Positions 31,874-43,104 of a stretch of 64,000 nucleotides of DNA are shown in pieces; the first letter of the stretch is position 1; every line of letters starts with the position of its first letter. Made by a program: the position numbers and the translations under genes. Below the pieces are notes generated by a model. It saw only the letters and a list, made by a program, of their open reading frames with translations, did not search any database and was not told the DNA's origin. Source of the stretch: Pseudomonas sp. R5(2019) (GTDB lineage Bacteria; Pseudomonadota; Gammaproteobacteria; Pseudomonadales; Pseudomonadaceae); NCBI RefSeq assembly GCF_009905435.1, contig NZ_JAAAMT010000004.1, positions 124,001 to 188,000 on the forward strand. Direction: 5' to 3'.

Positions 31874-33499
31874 TCAGCTTGATGAACGCGCGACTGTCTC
31901 GGGCCGTGGGAGTATGTGCTGGGCCGTGCGCAGGGCCACGGCGACCGCGCTCAGCGTCGAGTTGCAGGTGGCTGAGGTCGGCAAGACGCCGGTACCCACC
32001 ATGAACAGGTTTTCGTGATCGTGGGAGCGCCCGAACTGATCGACCACCGAGGTTTTCGGGTCGCTGCCCATGCTCACCGTGCCGCAGATATGCTGGTTGT
32101 TGGAGAAGTTGTCGTTGAAGCGCAGGTTGGTGCCACCCATGAGCACGGCGATTCGCTCGAAATGTAGCCTCGATTCCGCCACGCCAGCTTTGGTGTAGTC
32201 GTCGATCTTGAAATGCAGCTGGGGTTGGGGGATGCCCAGGAAGTCTTTCTGGGTGCTCAGGGTGACGCGGTTATCCGGGTGTGGCAGCACCTCCGGTACG
32301 TTCTTCAAGCTCATTTCGTGGGCGGCGCTGAAACGCAGCCGTTTGTCGAACTCGGCACCGAAGACCCCCTCGGTGATCAGCGCCTGGGTGGTGCCCAGTA
32401 CCCGCGAGATGTTGGTGAAGTCCAGGCGATAGCCCGAACGTCGGCTGCGTTCCGGCCCGTCGCGAAAGGTCTGGATCGAGCTGACGCTCTGCGGTCCGCG
32501 GCCGAGCCAGACTTCCTCGGCGGCGTCGAAGTCCAGTGAGGTGCTGGGGTGGTCCATCAGGTTGCGGCCCACCATGTCGGAGCGGTTCGCCAGGCCGGTG
32601 GGGTACTTGGGGCTGGCCGACAGCAGCAACAGCTTCGGGCTTTCGATGCCGTTGGCGGCGAGGATAAAGGTCTTGCCGGTGACCCGGAAGGACTGCTTGT
32701 TCGGATCGAAGTAATGGGCCGCCACGATGCGGCCGGTGTCGTCGTGTTCCAGTTTGTAGACCACTGCGTTGGGGGTCAGAAGAGCGCCGGCGTCCTCGGC
32801 CGCATCGGCGGACAGCCCGCCGTGGTACTGGGCGTCGATCGGACAGAGGGGCTGGCAATTGTTCCTGCCACAACAGGCGGGGCGACCGTCGAAGGGGACG
32901 CTGTTGCGTGCCTGAGTGTTGCCGACCACCTTGTAGACCGGATCGAGCCGCTCGCGCAGGCGGCGCATGGCAAAGGGTTCGGCCACCGGTTCCAGGGGGA
33001 AGGGCTTACTGCGTGGCGATTCGGGGTGCTCTGCCTCAGACGCGGCCACTCCCATGATTTCTTCCGCCTCCTGGTAGAAGGGATCAAGATCGTCGTAGGT
33101 GAGCGGCCAGTCGACGCCCACGCCATACAGGCTGCGAATTTTCAGGTCATTGGGCACCATGCGCCAAGCCATCGCCGACCAGTGCCAAGTGGTGCCGCCG
33201 ACCACGCGCAGGTATTCGGCCCGGTAGGGATCGGGACCGGCCTGGACCAGATAGCCGTTGTCCACGGGTTGGAAGTCCGGATGCGGCGCCCAGGGCGAAA
33301 AGGGATAGGGCGCCTGGAAGTCTCTCTTGCGCGGCGAGTCGATGAATGCTTTGAAGATATCGTCGCGCTTGATGCGCGGACCCGCCTCGAGGATCAGCAC
33401 GGAGGCGCCTTGTTGCGCCAGCCGGCGGGCCACCAGCGAGCCACAGATACCGGAACCGATCACGACGTAATCGGCGGACAGCGTGGGTTGTTCAGACAT
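31874..33499 (-). CDS. GMC-type FAD dehydrogenase large subunit (gluconate/sorbitol dehydrogenase-like)
   Basis: 541 residues from the ATG at 33499; the longer frame upstream overlaps the small-subunit gene. FAD motif VIGSGICGSLVARRLAQQGASVLILEAG, GMC motifs GGTTWHWSAMAWR and AANGIESPKLLLLSA, and the active-site region HICGTVSMGSDP with C-terminal LFMVGTGVLPTSATCN. A cysteine cluster PACCGRNNCQPLCPIDA may bind an iron-sulfur centre, as in FAD-dependent glucose and fructose dehydrogenases. It oxidises a sugar or polyol at the periplasmic face and is exported with the Tat-borne small subunit. The usual third subunit, a multi-haem cytochrome c, is not encoded next to it. Confidence 0.85.
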   Translation of the reverse strand: MSEQPTLSADYVVIGSGICGSLVARRLAQQGASVLILEAGPRIKRDDIFKAFIDSPRKRDFQAPYPFSPWAPHPDFQPVDNGYLVQAGPDPYRAEYLRVVGGTTWHWSAMAWRMVPNDLKIRSLYGVGVDWPLTYDDLDPFYQEAEEIMGVAASEAEHPESPRSKPFPLEPVAEPFAMRRLRERLDPVYKVVGNTQARNSVPFDGRPACCGRNNCQPLCPIDAQYHGGLSADAAEDAGALLTPNAVVYKLEHDDTGRIVAAHYFDPNKQSFRVTGKTFILAANGIESPKLLLLSASPKYPTGLANRSDMVGRNLMDHPSTSLDFDAAEEVWLGRGPQSVSSIQTFRDGPERSRRSGYRLDFTNISRVLGTTQALITEGVFGAEFDKRLRFSAAHEMSLKNVPEVLPHPDNRVTLSTQKDFLGIPQPQLHFKIDDYTKAGVAESRLHFERIAVLMGGTNLRFNDNFSNNQHICGTVSMGSDPKTSVVDQFGRSHDHENLFMVGTGVLPTSATCNSTLSAVAVALRTAQHILPRPETVARSSS

Positions 33500-33509
33500 G
33501 GAATGCACC

Positions 33510-34034
33510 TCAAGCGAGTGGTGACTCGGCCCAGACGCCGGGATTGCCCAGGCAGAAGCCCTGCGGTTCCAGGACATCCTCGACGATTTCCGCATTCAGG
33601 GCGTGCTCGTAGGCCACGGTAAGCGCATTGAAGCCGCTGCCGACCACGCCGAGGAACCATCCGCTGGCGATCTGGCGAGGCAGCGGCGCCAGCGCCGGGA
33701 ACGAGGCGTCCAGGACCGCCTGCAACAGGTCGATATGAAGCCGGCGCTCATCAATCAACGCCAGCAGCGCTACAACCTTTGCAGGAAAATCGGGGTCGTC
33801 GGCTGTGAGCTTCTCGAAGATGTCGCCTTCCAGTCCACCTCTGAGGGAGCGGCGGCCGGTGATGAGTTCGGAAACCGCTCGGAAGGCGCCACGTGCATCA
33901 TTCGGGGCCGCTTGCACCACGCCCCAGGGGATCAGGGAGAAGGAGTAGAGGGTCAGTAGGCCGAGCAGCAGGTCACGCCGCGCGGGGTTGTCCGGGTCAT
34001 AGTCAGCCCTTGCTTCGGTTTCGTCTTGAGTCAT
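33510..34034 (-). CDS. Dehydrogenase small subunit with Tat signal
   Basis: 174 residues from the ATG at 34034 (a GTG at 34043 is possible). The twin-Arg segment PARRDLLLGLLTLYSFSLIPWG fits a Tat signal, followed by a helical domain (LITGRRSLRGGLEGDIFEKL, GWFLGVVGSGFNALTVAYEHAL) like gluconate 2-dehydrogenase subunit 3 and the small subunits of sorbitol/fructose dehydrogenases. It escorts the folded GMC subunit through the Tat system. The stop is 10 bp before the large-subunit start. Confidence 0.8.
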   Translation of the reverse strand: MTQDETEARADYDPDNPARRDLLLGLLTLYSFSLIPWGVVQAAPNDARGAFRAVSELITGRRSLRGGLEGDIFEKLTADDPDFPAKVVALLALIDERRLHIDLLQAVLDASFPALAPLPRQIASGWFLGVVGSGFNALTVAYEHALNAEIVEDVLEPQGFCLGNPGVWAESPLA

Positions 34035-34263
34035 GTCTATCACCTGACCAAATTAGTTATAACCAAAATGAGTCTAGGTACGGGTTGCTCGTGAGCACGG
34101 GCGAGCGTCACTCGAACAGACAAGTGGTCGTGGGGTTTTTTTCCCATATATGGGGAATCCGACCGGGGCCAAGTGAACGGCATTACTGCCTGAAGAAAGC
34201 ATTCAGAGCAAGGGCAGTCCTGCTGCGCGATTGGATCAATAACTTGTCATTTTCGGTCATTGA

Positions 34264-36393
<2,130 letters not shown>

Positions 36394-36459
36394 GAGCAGC
36401 GTGGCGCGCGGTCTCGCTGGTAGACTGCGCGCTCGCCTCTTGTCAGGGTATTGCTGCCA

Positions 36460-37377
36460 GTGTCCGTGTCCATTCTCGATGATTTCAATCACCTGCCGTT
36501 GGCACCTTTGCAGCGGCTGTCGCTCGGATGGCTGGCGCGTGCCGGCGTCGAGGTGGCGATCCTGCGGCTGGACCTGATCGATCCCCTTATCAGTGGCAAC
36601 AAGGCCTTCAAACTTCTCGATTTCCTGCGCCAGGCCAAGGCCGCCAACGCCCCGGGGCTGATCAGCCTGGGGGGCGCCTGGTCCAATCACTTGCATGCAT
36701 TGGCTGGCGCCGGGCAGCGCTTCGGTTTTGCCACCGCCGGCCTGCTGCGCGGGCACCCTCAAGACACCCCGACCGTGCGCGACCTGCAAGCCCTTGGCAT
36801 GCAGCTGCACTGGCTGGGTTACGGCGGCTACCGCGAGCGCCACCAGCCAGGTTTCTGGGCGCCGTGGCTGCAGCACTACCCCGGTTGGCAGGTGATCCCC
36901 GAAGGCGGTGGCGGTTTGGCGGGGGCGCAGGGGTGCACACAGATCGTCAGCCAGGCACGTGCACAACTGGCAGCCCTTGGCTGGGATGACTACAGCGGCT
37001 GGTGGCTCGCCGCCGGCACCGGCACCACCGTCGCCGGGCTGGTCCTGGCCGAGCGTGGCCAACACCCCGTGGTGGGTGCCATGGCCGTACCGGCGAGCCA
37101 TGGCGTGCGCGAAAACGTCGAGGCCATCGTGACAGCGGGAGAAGACGCGCTGGCACTGATCGATGCCAGCCGGGGCGGATTTGCCAAGGCTGATGCCGCA
37201 TTGTTGGCATTCATTCAGGCAAGCGAGCAAGAAGCCGGTTTACCGCTGGAGCCGGTCTACACCGGCAAGGCCCTGATGGCCCTGCATGAGCGCGTGCTGG
37301 CCGGGGCGTTCAGCCCGGGAACGCGCTTGATCTTTGTTCATACCGGTGGCCTGCAGGGCCGTCGTGGCTTTGCTTAA
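36460..37377 (+). CDS. PLP-dependent D-cysteine desulfhydrase/ACC deaminase family protein
   Basis: 305 residues if the GTG at 36460 is the start (TTG at 36451 and GTG at 36466 are alternatives; CAGGG lies about 11 bp before 36460). PLP Lys in LIDPLISGNKAFKLLDFL; the neighbouring SLGGAWSNHLHALAGAG binds the cofactor phosphate or substrate. GTGTTVAGLVLAE is the phosphate-binding loop. Members act on D-cysteine or 1-aminocyclopropane-1-carboxylate; without the diagnostic residues of true ACC deaminase, desulfhydrase is the safer call. Overlaps the convergent cytochrome b561 gene by 4 bp. Confidence 0.82.
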   Translation: MSVSILDDFNHLPLAPLQRLSLGWLARAGVEVAILRLDLIDPLISGNKAFKLLDFLRQAKAANAPGLISLGGAWSNHLHALAGAGQRFGFATAGLLRGHPQDTPTVRDLQALGMQLHWLGYGGYRERHQPGFWAPWLQHYPGWQVIPEGGGGLAGAQGCTQIVSQARAQLAALGWDDYSGWWLAAGTGTTVAGLVLAERGQHPVVGAMAVPASHGVRENVEAIVTAGEDALALIDASRGGFAKADAALLAFIQASEQEAGLPLEPVYTGKALMALHERVLAGAFSPGTRLIFVHTGGLQGRRGFA

Positions 37378-37922
37378 TCCCCCCCGGGCAGCATGCGCAC
37401 CAGTGTGTTATCGCGCACCACATAGTGGTGATAGAGCCCTGCCAGCGCGTGCAGACCGATCAACCAGTAGCCCAGCGTGCCGATGCGCTCGTGCCAGCCT
37501 TCAATGAATTTGGCCTGGGCCTTGTCCGGGCCAATCAGCGCCGGCAGCTCCAGGCCGAAGAAGGGGATGGGTTTGTCGGCCGCGCTGAGGATCAGCCAGC
37601 CGGCGATGGGCATGCCGATCATGAAGAGGTACAGCGCCCAGTGCATGAGCGTCGCCAGGCCCAGCTGCCAGCGAGGCGGGCTGGGCACAATGCGCGGTGT
37701 CGGGCTGATAACCGTCAGTAATAAACGCAGCCAGACCAGCAAGAAGACGCTGAGACCGAGCATAAAGTGCAGGTCCTTGATTTGCGCGCGGCCAACGCTG
37801 TCCTTGGGGAACAGCCCGCGCAACTCGATGCAGGCGTACACCGCGGCCAACAGCACCAGCATCAACCAATGCAACGCAATCGACAGGCTGCCATAGCGTG
37901 TCGGGGTGTTTGTCAAACTCAT
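37374..37922 (-). CDS. Cytochrome b561
   Basis: 182 residues with four membrane helices and the expected haem-ligand histidines: LSIALHWLMLVLL, KDLHFMLGLSVFLL, LMHWALYLFMIGMPIAGW and LHALAGLYHHYVV. Prokaryotic cytochrome b561 shuttles electrons from quinol, for example to superoxide. ATG at 37922, 15 bp downstream of the DUF1853 gene on the same strand, so probably co-transcribed. Confidence 0.9.
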   Translation of the reverse strand: MSLTNTPTRYGSLSIALHWLMLVLLAAVYACIELRGLFPKDSVGRAQIKDLHFMLGLSVFLLVWLRLLLTVISPTPRIVPSPPRWQLGLATLMHWALYLFMIGMPIAGWLILSAADKPIPFFGLELPALIGPDKAQAKFIEGWHERIGTLGYWLIGLHALAGLYHHYVVRDNTLVRMLPGGD

Positions 37923-37937
37923 GGGCTCATCTCCTGC

Positions 37938-38885
37938 TCAGACGCCCGGCACGTTTGGCCACAGGTCTGAGACCAGAAACAGGCGCTCGGCTTCTTCCCA
38001 GTAGCCGTCGGGGTTTTCCCGCAGACGCACCAGCAGTTGCGCCGGTGCCTGCGGGTCGAGGTCGGCCAGCCACTGTTGCAGCTGCTCGCAGGGCCAGGTC
38101 TGCGCCTGGGCATAATGGGCCGGCGCCAGCCAGGCGTGGCGGGGCAGAGGCTGCCAACGACCACACGGGCTCTGGGCGATGAACTCGGGCCAGTCGCGCT
38201 GGTGCAGCCAGCGGCCCTTGAGGTGCTGCGGGTGGGCGCCGGCCGGGGAGTCGGCGTGACCTGGCCAGGGGTAGAGCAGATAGCCGCCCAGCCACAGCTG
38301 GGCGCTGAAGTCGTGAATATCCAGTTGCGCCAGCGCTTCGCGGCTTTCGGCACGGGCCGAGATCGGCAGCTGGTGGTGGGCCAGGTGATCGAGCTTGCGG
38401 TCCAGCCGGTCATGGCAGCCCGGCCCCAGCCAGTGCGCCGGGTCCAGCCCGTCGCCCTGCTGCGGCCCGAGATACAGTTTGATCGCCAGTTCCAGGTGGT
38501 GCACACCGTCCTGGTCACGCAGCAGAATATCCAGCTCGCCCAAGGTGTGCCCGGCCCGGCGAATCGGCAGGTTGGCGGCGATCAGCTCAATCCCGGGAGC
38601 GGCCTTGAGTGCGTATTGCCAGAGCCGCTCGTAATACAGGCCCAGGCGTCGGGTGGCGCCTTTGTCGAGCCACTCCAGCAGCGGGCTGCTGTCCTGGTCC
38701 AGCGCCAGCAGCCATTGGCGCAAGCCGTCGGGATTGGTCACCCAGTCGCTGCCCGCAAGCGGGTGGCGCTGCGGCCAGGGCGTGGTGCTGAGCATCGGCG
38801 GCGCCAGGATCACCCACGCCAGATCGCGCACCTGAGGATGGCGTAACTGGCGAGGCAGGTCGGCAAGGCTGGGGAACGGGTTCAT
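37938..38885 (-). CDS. DUF1853 family protein
   Basis: 315 residues from the ATG at 38885; a 16-codon upstream extension has no ribosome site. Contains [36 protein letters not shown] and [25 protein letters not shown]. The last resembles a PD-(D/E)xK nuclease core (E-x-D then E-x-K), so a nuclease-like fold is plausible. The gene is a conserved pseudomonad neighbour of nadK. Biological role unknown. Confidence 0.8.
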   Translation of the reverse strand: MNPFPSLADLPRQLRHPQVRDLAWVILAPPMLSTTPWPQRHPLAGSDWVTNPDGLRQWLLALDQDSSPLLEWLDKGATRRLGLYYERLWQYALKAAPGIELIAANLPIRRAGHTLGELDILLRDQDGVHHLELAIKLYLGPQQGDGLDPAHWLGPGCHDRLDRKLDHLAHHQLPISARAESREALAQLDIHDFSAQLWLGGYLLYPWPGHADSPAGAHPQHLKGRWLHQRDWPEFIAQSPCGRWQPLPRHAWLAPAHYAQAQTWPCEQLQQWLADLDPQAPAQLLVRLRENPDGYWEEAERLFLVSDLWPNVPGV

Positions 38886-38978
38886 TCTGCGAGCATAGCC
38901 TTTATGGACGCATAGGAGCAGGGCTTGCCGCAATGCCAGTCAGTTAAGGCATTGAACGACACAAACTCCGCAGCTTTT

Positions 38979-39116
38979 GTAGGAGCGGACCTGGCCGCGA
39001 TGGGCCGCGCAGCGGCCCCTGAGGCCATTGGCATTTGCGATTCAGCCAGCGAGTGGAGGTGATTTCAGAATCGCCGGGGCCGCTGCGCAGCCCATCGCGG
39101 CCGGGTCCGCTCCTAC
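38979..39116. repeat. Large REP/BIME element between DUF1853 and nadK
   Basis: GTAGGAGCGGACCTGGCCGC (from 38979) is inverted at GCGGCCGGGTCCGCTCCTAC (ending 39116). Inside is a second pair, GGGCCGCGCAGCGGCCCC against GGCCGCTGCGCAGCCC. A 15-bp sequence, CAATGCCAGTCAGTT, lies to its left (38931-38945) and is shared with the REP element at 53.4 kb. The 377-bp gap contains no gene otherwise and must hold the promoters of both divergent genes. Confidence 0.8.
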
Positions 39117-39262
39117 AGGATTTCGGAAGCCCTGAGGGTAGCGTTTGCCGCTACGCGGCGCTTTCGCCCATAATCAGCTTCTTTGGCCAGTATCGGTTCA
39201 GGTGCCCCCAGCGCCGTGCGGATTTCGCCTTAACGCCTGTTCCAGACCCGCGCAGGAGCCCC

Positions 39263-40153
39263 ATGGATCAATTTCGCAATATCGGTATCATCGGTCGCCT
39301 CGGCAGTTCGCAGGTGCTCGACACCATTCGCCGCCTGAAGAAATTCCTGCTGCAGCGGCATCTGCACGTCATTCTCGAAGACACCATCGCCGAAGTGCTG
39401 CCCGGCCACGGCCTGCAAACCTCCACCCGCAAGCTGCTGGGCGAGGTCTGTGACCTGGTGATTGTCGTCGGAGGTGATGGTAGCCTGTTGGGCGCCGCTC
39501 GCGCCCTGGCCCGGCACAACACCCCGGTGCTGGGCATCAACCGCGGCAGCCTGGGGTTTCTGACCGACATTCGCCCCGATGAGTTGGAGACCAAGGTCGC
39601 CGAGGTGCTCGACGGCCATTATCTGGTCGAGAACCGCTTTCTGCTGCAGGCTGAAGTGCGCCGCCACGCCGAAGCCATCGGCCAGGGCGATGCCCTCAAC
39701 GATGTGGTGCTGCACCCGGGCAAATCGACCCGGATGATCGAGTTCGAGATTTACATCGACGGCCAGTTCGTCTGCAGCCAGAAGGCCGACGGCCTGATTG
39801 TCGCCACGCCAACCGGTTCGACCGCCTATGCGCTGTCGGCGGGTGGCCCGATCATGCACCCCAAACTCGACGCCATCGTCATCGTGCCCATGTACCCGCA
39901 CACCCTGTCGGGCCGCCCGATCGTGGTGGACGGCAACAGCGAGCTGAAAATCGTCGTTTCCAAGGACTTGCAGATCTATCCGCAGGTGTCCTGCGATGGC
40001 CAGAATCACTTCACCTGCGCCCCCGGCGACACCATCACCGTGAAGAAAAAGCCGCAAAAACTGCGTCTGATTCATCCGTTGGACCACAATTATTATGAAG
40101 TCTGTCGGACCAAACTCGGCTGGGGCAGTCGTCTCGGCGGTGGAGGCGACTGA
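39263..40153 (+). CDS. nadK: NAD kinase
   Basis: 296 residues from the ATG at 39263, after CAGGAGCCC. Catalytic GGDGS motif in VIVVGGDGSLLGAARAL, LGINRGSLGFLTDI, the NDVVLH motif and DGLIVATPTGSTAYALSAGGP are all present. Phosphorylates NAD to NADP, the sole route to NADP. Start of a cluster with a phosphatase and glpG: its stop overlaps the next start codon by one base. Confidence 0.95.
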   Translation: MDQFRNIGIIGRLGSSQVLDTIRRLKKFLLQRHLHVILEDTIAEVLPGHGLQTSTRKLLGEVCDLVIVVGGDGSLLGAARALARHNTPVLGINRGSLGFLTDIRPDELETKVAEVLDGHYLVENRFLLQAEVRRHAEAIGQGDALNDVVLHPGKSTRMIEFEIYIDGQFVCSQKADGLIVATPTGSTAYALSAGGPIMHPKLDAIVIVPMYPHTLSGRPIVVDGNSELKIVVSKDLQIYPQVSCDGQNHFTCAPGDTITVKKKPQKLRLIHPLDHNYYEVCRTKLGWGSRLGGGGD

Positions 40154-41124
40154 TGCTCGATCCAGCGCGAAGCTTTGACCTGATCGGTGACGTGCATGGT
40201 TGCGCCAACACCCTTGAGCGCTTGCTCGACACCCTCGGTTACCAGCGTCAGGCCGGCGTCTGGCGCCACCCTCAGCGCCAGGCATTGTTTCTGGGCGACA
40301 TCATCGACCGTGGCCCGCGCATCCGCGAGGCCCTGCACATCGTTCACGACATGGTCGAGGCCGGGCAGGCCCTGTGCATCATGGGCAACCATGAATTCAA
40401 CGCGCTGGGCTGGACCACGCCGGCGCTGCCGGACAGCGGCAAGCAATTCGTGCGCGAGCACACTCCGCGTCACGCCCGTTTGATCGATGAAACCCTGACC
40501 CAGTTCGCCCACTATCCTGACGACTGGCGCGACTTTCTCGGCTGGTTTTATGAGCTGCCGCTGTTTCTCGACGCCGGTCGCTTCCGGCTGGTGCACGCCT
40601 GTTGGGACGCGGGGCTGATCGAGCCGCTGCGCAAGCAGTACCCGGACGGGCGCATCGATCAGCATTTCCTGCAGGCCGCAGCCGTGTCGGGCAGCTTCGC
40701 CTGCAATGTCTTTGACCGACTGCTGCGCGGCACCGACATGCGCCTGCCCAACGGCCTGACCTTGACTGGCGGCGACGGCCTGACCCGGGCGTTCTTCCGC
40801 ACCAAATTCTGGGAAGAAGACCCGCAGACCTACGGCGATATCGTCTTCCAGCCCGATGCCTTGCCCGAGCGGGTCGCCAGCACGCCGTTGTCGGTCAGTG
40901 AAAAGAACGCCTTGCTGCGCTATGGGCTTGAAGAGCCGATGCTGTTCGTCGGCCATTACTGGCGCAGCGGCAAACCGGCGCCGATTCGCCCCAACCTTGC
41001 CTGCCTGGATTACAGCGCCGTGCTCTATGGCAAGCTGGTGGCGTACCGGCTGGACGACGAAACACAGATCGACCCGCGCAAGTTCGTCTGGGTCGACGTT
41101 GAACGACCCGAGGAGCGTCAATGA
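40153..41124 (+). CDS. Calcineurin-like metallophosphoesterase
   Basis: 323 residues. Metal motifs: GDVHGC (start), GDIIDRGP, MGNHEFN, and later VHACWD and FVGHYW. This is the ApaH/PrpE/serine-threonine phosphatase type (diadenosine tetraphosphate hydrolase or protein phosphatase). Its overlap with nadK suggests coordinated nucleotide metabolism, but the substrate is not determined. Confidence 0.88.
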   Translation: MLDPARSFDLIGDVHGCANTLERLLDTLGYQRQAGVWRHPQRQALFLGDIIDRGPRIREALHIVHDMVEAGQALCIMGNHEFNALGWTTPALPDSGKQFVREHTPRHARLIDETLTQFAHYPDDWRDFLGWFYELPLFLDAGRFRLVHACWDAGLIEPLRKQYPDGRIDQHFLQAAAVSGSFACNVFDRLLRGTDMRLPNGLTLTGGDGLTRAFFRTKFWEEDPQTYGDIVFQPDALPERVASTPLSVSEKNALLRYGLEEPMLFVGHYWRSGKPAPIRPNLACLDYSAVLYGKLVAYRLDDETQIDPRKFVWVDVERPEERQ

Positions 41125-41990
41125 GCCCGGTTGCGGTTTTTCGTTTGCCGTTAAGTACCGACCTGAGCGGCTTTGTCGGCTTACTGCGGCGCCTGCAGGT
41201 GTCGCACCGGGTCAGCGAGGAAGCGGGTGACCAGGTCTTGTGGGTGGCCGACGAGCAAGTGGCCGAGCAGATTCGTCACCTCTACCAGCGCTTTCCTGAT
41301 GGCAATGCCGATATTGACGTGCCCGCCATCGAGCAGCCAAGCCAGCCGGGCGGGGTGGTCGCGCAGCTGCGGGCCAACCCGGTCACGGCAGCCGTTCTGC
41401 TGCTGTGCCTGGTGGTCGCCGGGCTGACCGGCCTTGGCGACAACCTCCAGACCATTCGCTGGCTGACCTTCCTCGATTTTCGCGTGCAGGGCGATTACCT
41501 GTACTTCACCCCGCTGGCCGAGAGCCTGGCGGCCGGCCAGTGGTGGCGGCTGCTGACACCGATGTTGATCCACTTCGGCATCCTCCACCTGGCCATGAAC
41601 GGCCTGTGGTACTGGGAGCTTGGGCGGCGTATCGAATGGCGCCAGGGGCCCTGGATGATGCTGGCCTTGAGCGTGATATTCGGCGTGGTCTCCAACTGTG
41701 CCCAATACCTGTTTGGCGGCCCCAGCCTGTTCGGCGGCTTGTCCGGTGTGCTCTACGGCTTGCTCGGGCATGTCTGGCTGTACCAGTGGCTGGCGCCCGA
41801 TCCGTTGTATCGCCTGCCCCGCGGCGTACTGGTGATGATGCTGGTGTGGCTGGGGCTGTGCATGTCCGGGTTGATCACCTTGCTTGGCTTCGGTGCCATC
41901 GCCAACGCCGCGCACGTCGGCGGGTTGTTGGTCGGTTGTTTGACCGGCCTCTTGGGTGGGACTCTGGCGCGGCGTAAACTGGCCGCCTGA
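41121..41990 (+). CDS. glpG: Rhomboid intramembrane serine protease GlpG
   Basis: 289 residues; overlaps the previous gene by ATGA. An N-terminal cytoplasmic domain (residues 1-80) is followed by six membrane helices. The catalytic Ser is in GGLSGVLYGLLGH and the catalytic His in ANAAHVGGLLVG; the helix-2 motif HFGILHLAMNGLWYWELGRRIE carries the oxyanion His-Asn. Cleaves transmembrane substrates within the inner membrane. Confidence 0.93.
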   Translation: MSPVAVFRLPLSTDLSGFVGLLRRLQVSHRVSEEAGDQVLWVADEQVAEQIRHLYQRFPDGNADIDVPAIEQPSQPGGVVAQLRANPVTAAVLLLCLVVAGLTGLGDNLQTIRWLTFLDFRVQGDYLYFTPLAESLAAGQWWRLLTPMLIHFGILHLAMNGLWYWELGRRIEWRQGPWMMLALSVIFGVVSNCAQYLFGGPSLFGGLSGVLYGLLGHVWLYQWLAPDPLYRLPRGVLVMMLVWLGLCMSGLITLLGFGAIANAAHVGGLLVGCLTGLLGGTLARRKLAA

Positions 41991-42004
41991 TTTTTGGAGA
42001 ATGT

Positions 42005-42265
42005 ATGTCCTCTTTTAAGCAAATGATTGAAAACATCACCCCGGATATCTACCAGAGCCTGAAACTGGCGGTAGAACTGGGCAAATGGTCCGATGGCCGC
42101 AAGCTGACCACCGAGCAGAAAGAACTGTCGCTGCAAGCGGTGATCGCCTGGGAAATCCAGAACCTGCCGGAAGAACAGCGCACCGGCTACATGGGCCCGC
42201 AAGAGTGTGCTTCGAAGTCGGCGCCGGTGCCGAACATCCTGTTCAAGTCGGATGCCATCCATTGA
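42005..42265 (+). CDS. YeaC-like DUF1315 protein
   Basis: 86 residues: FKQMIENITPDIYQSLKLAVELGKWSDGRKLTTEQKE, EEQRTGYMG and a Cys near residue 68. This is the DUF1315 family of small gammaproteobacterial proteins of unknown function. ATG at 42005, 15 bp after glpG, behind TTTGGAGA. Its stop codon overlaps the start of the next gene as TTGA. Confidence 0.85.
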   Translation: MSSFKQMIENITPDIYQSLKLAVELGKWSDGRKLTTEQKELSLQAVIAWEIQNLPEEQRTGYMGPQECASKSAPVPNILFKSDAIH

Positions 42266-43092
42266 TCGAGATTGGCCGCGGTTCCATCAGCAAAATGTCG
42301 GCGCGCCTTGAAACGCCAGTCGTTCAATACGCGTTTCGGCTGGGCGACACCGAAGTGCCCGTCAACCCCCTGATTGGCCAGACCCTGCGCCTGGAGTACC
42401 TGGGTGCGATCCACTGCTGCCATTGCGGGCGCAAGACCAAGACCAGCTTCAGCCAGGGCTACTGCTACCCGTGCATGACCAAGCTGGCGCAATGCGATGT
42501 CTGCATCATGAGCCCGGAAAAGTGCCATTACGAGGCAGGCACGTGCCGTGACCCGGCCTGGGGCGAGCAGTTCTGCATGACCGAGCATGTGGTGTACCTG
42601 GCCAATTCGTCGGGCATCAAGGTCGGCATCACCCGCGCCACCCAATTACCGACTCGCTGGCTTGACCAGGGCGCCAGCCAGGCGTTGCCGATTCTGCGTG
42701 TCGCCACCCGCCAGCAGTCCGGGCTGGTCGAAGACCTGTTCCGTTCCCAGGTAGCCGACCGCACCAACTGGCGCGCCTTGCTCAAGGGCGACGCCGAGCC
42801 GGTGGACCTTGGCGCCGTGCGCGACCAGCTGTTTGCCAGCTGTGGCGAAGGCCTGGAAGCCTTGCAGGGGCGATTCGGCCTACAAGCCATCCAGCCATTG
42901 CACGACACCGAGCCGGTGGAAATCCGCTACCCGGTGCAGGCTTACCCAAGCAAGATCGTCAGCTTTAATCTGGACAAGAGCCCCGTGGCCGAAGGCACCC
43001 TGTTGGGGGTCAAGGGCCAGTACCTGATCTTCGACACCGGCGTGATCAACATTCGCAAATACACGGCCTACCAGCTCGCCGTTCATCAGTAG
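42262..43092 (+). CDS. DUF2797 zinc-ribbon-like protein
   Basis: 276 residues if started at TTG 42262 (TTGA overlap with the previous stop); an ATG at 42295 is the alternative. Cysteine pairs HCCHCGRKTK and CYPCMTKLAQCDVC, with CHYEAGTCRDPAWGEQFC, indicate metal binding. VYLANSSGIKVGITRATQLPTRWLDQGA resembles a GIY-YIG nuclease core. Such DUF2797 proteins have no settled function. It is fixed next to pepN in pseudomonads, by recollection. Confidence 0.82.
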   Translation: MIEIGRGSISKMSARLETPVVQYAFRLGDTEVPVNPLIGQTLRLEYLGAIHCCHCGRKTKTSFSQGYCYPCMTKLAQCDVCIMSPEKCHYEAGTCRDPAWGEQFCMTEHVVYLANSSGIKVGITRATQLPTRWLDQGASQALPILRVATRQQSGLVEDLFRSQVADRTNWRALLKGDAEPVDLGAVRDQLFASCGEGLEALQGRFGLQAIQPLHDTEPVEIRYPVQAYPSKIVSFNLDKSPVAEGTLLGVKGQYLIFDTGVINIRKYTAYQLAVHQ

Positions 43093-43104
43093 AAGGACAG
43101 CCGC

